NCBI GenBank assembly: GCA_033980235.1
Contig: CM067075.1
Coordinates: forward strand, 16,318,844-16,382,843
DNA: 64,000 nt
Direction of reading: 5' to 3'
Source of the DNA: Diadema setosum
Lineage: Eukaryota; Echinodermata; Echinoidea; Diadematoida; Diadematidae
Shown piece after piece: positions 58,124 to 64,000 of this stretch (its first letter is position 1; each line of letters begins with the position of its first letter). The notes under the pieces are model-generated. The model was not told the DNA's origin. It was given only the letters and a program-made list of their open reading frames with translations, and did no database searches. Both the position numbers and the translations under genes were made by a program.

Positions 58124-61100
58124 TAGGGCCTTAGGTGGCAGGTTGTTAGGAGTGAAAAATACTTTTGTGGAGTGAAAATCATTCTACATCTATTGCTGTT
58201 TGCAGACCTGTGTGAATGGGAGCTATGATGGAAAAAAAGAGCAACTAGAAATACAAGAAATATGGTACACTCATGTACATCAAATCATTCCCTTGACTTA
58301 ATATGAATGCAATATTGCAAAGTGTAAACAATCAATATGACAAAGTGAAAATATTGAGAATTGTTTGCACACATAAAATGAACTGATAATTGCTTTGATG
58401 TTACAAATACAAAGTAAAAACAAGTCTGACGGTCTGTGTAATTACATTACAGTGTACAACATATAACAACATCTCAACTCTAGAAAAACACCTCTGAAAT
58501 ATACATCATCAAAAAGAGCACACTCTAGTCATGATAATGAATAACACTTTCTTTCTTTACAGCTCCCATCACTGTATTTACAAACATGTGCTTGCATTCT
58601 TCACATAAGCCATTACAGGTAAACTTCTGAGTTTCTGATATTAATTTGTCATCACTTTTAATCTAAGAGAGACTTCAAAGAAAAACTCTCAGCTCACATA
58701 AAGCTGTGAAAACATGAACTGCAAAACATGAACATGGTCATATTGATTTGAATACGTCTGCGGGTACAATTTACAGTAGGTTTAATACAAAAATGTACTG
58801 AAGGAGGGAAACTGGCTACATTTATGCTGCATAAGAAAGCAAGCAAAGTTCTATGTACTCTTGGTAACTTTGACTAAAAGAGAAAGACAGACACAAGACA
58901 TATACACATGAAAGAAAAAAAAAATGCAGAACTGAAGACTGAACATCCATTTCTCCAACAGCACATAAATGGGTATGTGGGACTAACCTTAAAATCTGTC
59001 CATTGTTTATGTACTTAAATCATGATCTCTTCTGTCATGTGATCATGAGAGAAAGTGGAAATTTCAGCATCCATTTTCTAGCGGAATCTCGACATAGACC
59101 TTGGACTTTGGGGATACCTAAAAAATTTTTACAGAAACTCGAGAACCATTATTTTCTTTGACACTCTGAGGGATGGATCTCAGTTTCACTTGATTCCACT
59201 ATACCTACACCTGATGGCATCAAATTATGAAGTCAATGTAAATGAAACTCACAACCTTGAATGCAAGTATCAATCCATGATACCACAGATACACTGTAGA
59301 AACATTTCAAAGTGTGGTCTGGTCATGACAAAACTAAACAAATAAAAGGAGCATTGAGCCAAAAGGTTGTAATACTGACATTTTGGAGTACTCTGAAATT
59401 TGTTGAACAACAGCTGCAAATTCGAAGTAATGACGTTACAGTAAAAATGAGAGGTAGCAGACAAAGATTAGAAGTACTGAGGACTGTCAGTAAAACAGAA
59501 GTGATCTTTTTTTTGTTCTTTAAATGAATACTGGCTCTACATATTGTTGGTAGGCCAAGCAGACTTGTAAAGGATAAGCGTAAGTGGTGGGTAATACATT
59601 ACTTAATCATTCATCTCATACTTAATAGTAATTTTCAACCAAAAACAAAACAGCACAATTCAAAAGTGCCCTTTTGGATTCTAAATACACACACAAGAGG
59701 CACCAAAACCCCCTCAAAAACATTGAATCAGCCAGTATCGATTTTGTCCCCTTCTACAGCTGTATTATATACGGGGAATATTCCTGTGTTAGAATTGCCA
59801 CAGGCATTTCATTCATACAGACATGTAGTTACAAGACAGAATTGATGATTACCTACAGACTCTAACACATGGATGGACAGGAACATCAAACCTTTATCAT
59901 CATCCATCACTCTATTCCTTACTTGACAATTTTTGTCAAGCCTGCATATACTTGATATTGATGAAAACTTGTATCTCCAAAAAGAGAAATTATTCAGAGC
60001 TACAAATGGTGGACACATGCGGTATGATACCTGCTTTCCTACCATTTGAAAGAAATGTAAAGGTTGACAATTTTTTTTCTTCCTAACTAAGCTGCATGGC
60101 ATAAAAACTGTCACTGCATTATTATTGTTGTTATCATCACTATCACTACTATTACTATCATTACTGTTAACATTTTAGGAAAGAAGGATACCAGCTTTAT
60201 GTACCATTACAGTATAAAAATGGAAGACCACATGAATGAGATCAAAATCTATTCTTTTGTAAGAAACCATATCACTATCGAGGTAATAATGCAGCGAATT
60301 CATTCTCTATGACAGAAGAAACTCCACATCTTCCTAAACATAATCTGTATCTCCCAACACACAGCCATACATATTTTACCTTTAACCAAACAGTTGTGAG
60401 GTATGAAAGTCTGTAGTAAATCATTGCTCACTGACAACATTTATGTATCAGGCACACACACTGTACATCTACATTACATCACATGGAACTGTTCCTCGAT
60501 ACATTTTAGCTCTTTCCATAAATCAGTCACAGAGCATAACATAGCTGTCCTATAAGAGTACCGTTACTACAAATCCACGGACAATACATGAAATGAAATG
60601 TTGTGTCTCGTCAAACAATGCTACAAATTCCACTGAATATTTCTTTGTGGACCACATTCATGTGCATAACCACCTAAACGTGTGCAATCCTTTGCACCAA
60701 GACCCAAAATTCTATCGACATTTCCATTTCTCCCCATTTTCAAACCCTCATGCAAGCTGTACTGTGGTGTCAAATCAAATGATATGCATGGTGCTTGTGG
60801 AATGCTACAAATGGTTGCACACAGCACGAACAGAAGAGGTGGGAGCCTGGTAACTTGAAGTGATCGGCCAAATGAAAACACTCTACTAGGGACCCTCAAT
60901 GCAGTTCACTCACTGCCAACATGGCATCCACGATGTGTATGACATTTGTTGTACGTTGCCCAATAAAGTCTGAGGGTTGGTGCTGTATCTAATAAACATT
61001 TGTTGTACTAACCATTCTTGGAATTTCATGGGGTAGAGAAAAAAAATAAAAATCCCTTTTATTTGAGCATGTTTTCTTCCTATATAATTATAGTACCTGT

Positions 61101-63440
61101 TACGATCGAGGATTTTCAAAAACGTCTTAAATAGCACATTATAAATGATTATTGGCAACACATTTTCAGAAGCTTGAATTTAGTGTTTTCCTCTAAAAGT
61201 GGCATATTTGTGACAATTTCTCTGATTTTGTGCAGATTTAATTTGACTAGTTCCATGTAATGTTCCTCCAATAAAATCTAAATATGCCAATTTCAAGATG
61301 ACAAAAAATTGATGGGTTCAAACACAAATAACATCCTGCAGTCTGGAATATCTACCATGTAAGGCTCTCTGGAGTATTTCATGTACCTATTTTGAGGTAC
61401 ATGGGTGCTGTTCATATTCTTGACTTCAGAAGGATACCATCTTGAATGTATGGGAGGGTTTGAAAGAAATCACCTACAGAGAGCTACCTTGTACAGAGTA
61501 GGGATCAAAGAATAATACTTTCAGGGCCTAGATATTCGAAATATTTGGCCTGAAAATTGCCATCCCTGCTCAGACCATCACTGACAGGTTAGAAGAAGGC
61601 AATCTGTTGACTGAGCGACACTACAGAGCAGTGAGTCAAACCAAGGAGGTTCAAGCGATGGAGTAACAACAGTGTTATCCCCTTTGATCCCATGTTCGAA
61701 GCCGCCGCTCAAAAATATTTGAAGCATGTGCCAAACAGGATTTGCCGGGCAGATACGAAGACACTTGACTTGTGTCTCATTGCATAATCACTAGCCACTT
61801 TCAAAGGAAGATATGTTTTTGTGATGGTAATTACTTTTCGCTATCCCTTCTTATGAAAGGTAAGTGGTACAGACACGAGGATGCGCTAATAGAAATTGAG
61901 GAAAAAATGCTGAAATGAAGATGAAAATTACTAGACTGGGCATTCCCGGGCACTAATTTGATATATCTATCAATAAAGATTTATACTTGAAGATTATTTC
62001 ATATTAGTTTCATTTGTGGAAATTAAGCAGAAAAGTGATAAAACCAGCTTTCCAGGATGGTACAGTTTTAAATATTTTCACATGATACAGCTCTGATTTA
62101 CACTTTTGCACAAATTTCTGGGTGGAATTGACTTTTGTTTTACATGCTTTATTATTAAGTGAAATTTCATTTCATTTAACAAATAAATAAGCAAAATATG
62201 GCCAACATTATGATAACGTTCAAAATGAATCTTCAGATTGCTCAGCAAAAGACGGCGGCGTCGAACATCGATCATCAAAGGCACAGGTGCACCTGTGGAA
62301 TTCTTTTGTACATCAGTAGAAATCGGACAACTGTTTGACTAATTACAGCTGGTTGGAACTCCATGTATAAAACCTCCTTGGTCAAACAAATTCCACTACA
62401 GTAGTCTAATACAAGTGAAGTTTTCTTATAGCAGCTACATGACAATACTACTATCACACAAACATAGTGTGTTTAGAATCCACACTCAATCCTCCTGCCT
62501 CGAGCTTGAAAAGATCTTAAAAAACAACAATACATATTGTTGCACAACGACGTGTCCTTAATACTTCTTCTACATGTACATGCTATCTAGATGACATTGT
62601 TACTTGTTCTGCAGATGTAACCCTGTTTGTTTAGTGCTGTCACCCTGTTTGTTTAGTGCTGTCGTTCTTTCATCTTGTATATGCATCTGTCCTGTTCAAT
62701 TCAAATCGGGTGATGGGTACTTCAGGTTGGTAATGTTTATGATTTGAATCTTCCTTTCATCTACAGATAATAAAATGTTATAAAATCATTTGTATTCTGA
62801 ATAAATATTATTCAGTACACTTTGTTTTGAACTTGACTCAAGGCATTATGCATAAAAAGCATCATCACTACTCTACCAGGTCTTAAGTGTCTGTCAGTAC
62901 AATAAACTCATCACGTTAAAAGAATTGAGAAATGTATGTAAGAAGTACTATGGGATGAATTACTAAAGTATAAACAAGTGCAAATAAAGTGCTTGAATAC
63001 TTCATTACATGAATTGAAACTTTGGAGTCGTACTGCTCTAGATCAAAAGTCCGAGTTTTGGCCATGATATTCCTGCAAACCAGAGTACTGAATGAAGTTA
63101 AGGAAGTAAGGTCTTCAAACTTGAACAAATAATCAACAAATAATAGCACATTTGCCCTTTATGGATTACCTGAATCAAGTAGTACATAATGGTATGTTAT
63201 ATGGACCTGAAAGTATCAATGTAATTGCCACAAGCACACATTTCAGAAAACTAGCAAGCCCTCAACCAAGCAATCGTCTGGATTGATTAACAACTATCAG
63301 GGAGGATTCCTGATCACAGACCTTGGATGTAAAACACAAGTTTGTGACAGCATAACTTTTTGTAGTGATGACACTCTCATCAAATTTAGAAGCCTGAATA
63401 GCAGGAATTTAATGACTGCGCCATCACAGCCATGTATATC

Positions 63441-63441
<1 letters not shown>

Positions 63442-63479
<38 letters not shown>
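63442..63479 (+). repeat. 38-nt C homopolymer
   Basis: Uninterrupted C run, a poly-G tract in the - strand transcript about 265 nt after the stop codon. Its exact length may be a sequencing or assembly estimate. Confidence 0.7.
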
Positions 63480-63480
<1 letters not shown>

Positions 63481-63742
63481 TGGGCGGCTGAAGAATGCAT
63501 GGGTAGACGTACATTCTCTTACTGTGTTACGGATTTCCATCAACCATGGTATGTGCATAGTATGGACTCCTCAGTTCCACTTATTGCTCCTAGGATGCAG
63601 GCAACATGAATGCACTGACTACAACTTCAATTATCACACAAGTCTGGTTTATGGTCCTACCTGACGCTTGAATGATGCTCTTTAATTCTTTGAAGGTTGT
63701 GTGCATCAGAGTACTGAAATGCGACTTCCTTGTCACCCACTG

Positions 63743-64000
63743 TTACAAATAATAGTCTAGAGGCATGTCAAGTATGGTTTCAATTTCTGGGATATCTGCC
63801 TGTAGCTTGACACTCCTCATACCTTTCTTGTCTTTGGTGAGTTCAACCTCTTGTATCTTGCCCTTCATACTGGCCCTTGATGCAGAGCTCTCAGCCGATG
63901 CCTTACGCCCCATGGACAACCTCCTCGGCCTAGATCTTCTGCGACTGCGCGAGGGTGGTGTCTGAGTACACCTGTCACGGAATTCTGTACGGGTGGTGTC
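63743..64000 (-). CDS. C-terminal end of an unidentified basic protein (partial)
   Basis: The - strand frame is open from the window edge for 85 codons to TAA (63743-63745). It begins DTTRTEFRDRCTQTPPSRSR, then RRSRPRRLSMGRKASAESSA, SRASMKGKIQEVELTKDKKG and MRSVKLQADIPEIETILDMP, ending LDYYL. It is Arg/Ser-rich with RRLS and RKAS, which fit basophilic kinase sites, and has an acidic-hydrophobic tail. A splice acceptor (TGTACTCAG) within it at about 63960 is possible, so the first 13 codons could be intronic. I do not recognise the protein. Codon use (GC-rich third positions in the basic part) and frame length support it as real coding sequence. Confidence 0.65.
   Translation of the reverse strand, partial: DTTRTEFRDRCTQTPPSRSRRRSRPRRLSMGRKASAESSASRASMKGKIQEVELTKDKKGMRSVKLQADIPEIETILDMPLDYYL

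Larger units (their letters stand above)
55755..63742 (-). other. Probable long 3' UTR, repeat-poor
   Basis: About 8 kb without any recognisable transposon, in contrast to the rest of the window, and without coding potential on either strand. It directly follows the stop of a - strand gene. A - strand AATAAA (56071-56076 on +, TTTATT) is a candidate end. A - strand TGTAAATA (Pumilio-type) lies at 58575-58582. It holds an A34 run (58087-58120) and a C38 run (63442-63479). Confidence 0.45.

Overview
The window is nuclear DNA from an animal: protein-coding genes are split into short exons by roughly 0.6-3 kb introns with GT-AG borders, and the rest is full of small DNA transposons, microsatellites and homopolymers. 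The repeat types (a GCGAGCGAGC-rich hAT-derived element, GCCTCCGCC-ended elements with GTCC arrays, GACCTTTGACC-rich blocks), gene density and AT-rich base composition look most like an echinoderm or related non-vertebrate deuterostome. That assignment is an inference from style, not from a database match.

Three transcription units can be supported. (1) 12384-20914, + strand: an eight-exon gene encoding about 539 residues, with an N-terminal coiled coil followed by three tandem death-domain-like modules; I cannot equate it with a named vertebrate gene. (2) 29797-48693, + strand: a complete 16-exon glycyl-tRNA synthetase gene (about 742 residues) in which every exon phase joins cleanly. It has a mitochondrial presequence, internal cytosolic start codons, an upstream ORF overlapping the mitochondrial start, and one U12-type AT-AC intron. 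(3) At the right edge on the - strand, the last 85 codons of an unidentified gene (63743-64000), probably followed by a repeat-poor 3' UTR of more than 7 kb.

Layout: 1-12.3 kb is intergenic and repeat-rich, with nested transposons, short palindromes, a possible solo LTR and a large Helitron-like element at 9.0-11.4 kb. 12.4-20.9 kb is the death-domain gene. 20.9-29.7 kb is intergenic with several miniature transposons. 29.8-48.7 kb is the synthetase gene, whose introns carry two piggyBac-like MITEs, a 1.7-kb hAT-like element with an exact 8-bp target duplication, a Harbinger-like element and a three-deep transposon nest. 48.7-55.8 kb is repeat-rich intergenic DNA with a LINE fragment. 55.8-63.7 kb is the likely 3' UTR.

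The most notable observations are the three-death-domain adaptor candidate, the AT-AC intron and dual-start arrangement in the synthetase gene, and five sequence-unrelated repeat families that share one end structure (subterminal inverted repeat, short hairpin, CTAG or a one-base variant, then T). That end structure points to non-autonomous Helitron/Helentron-type elements.
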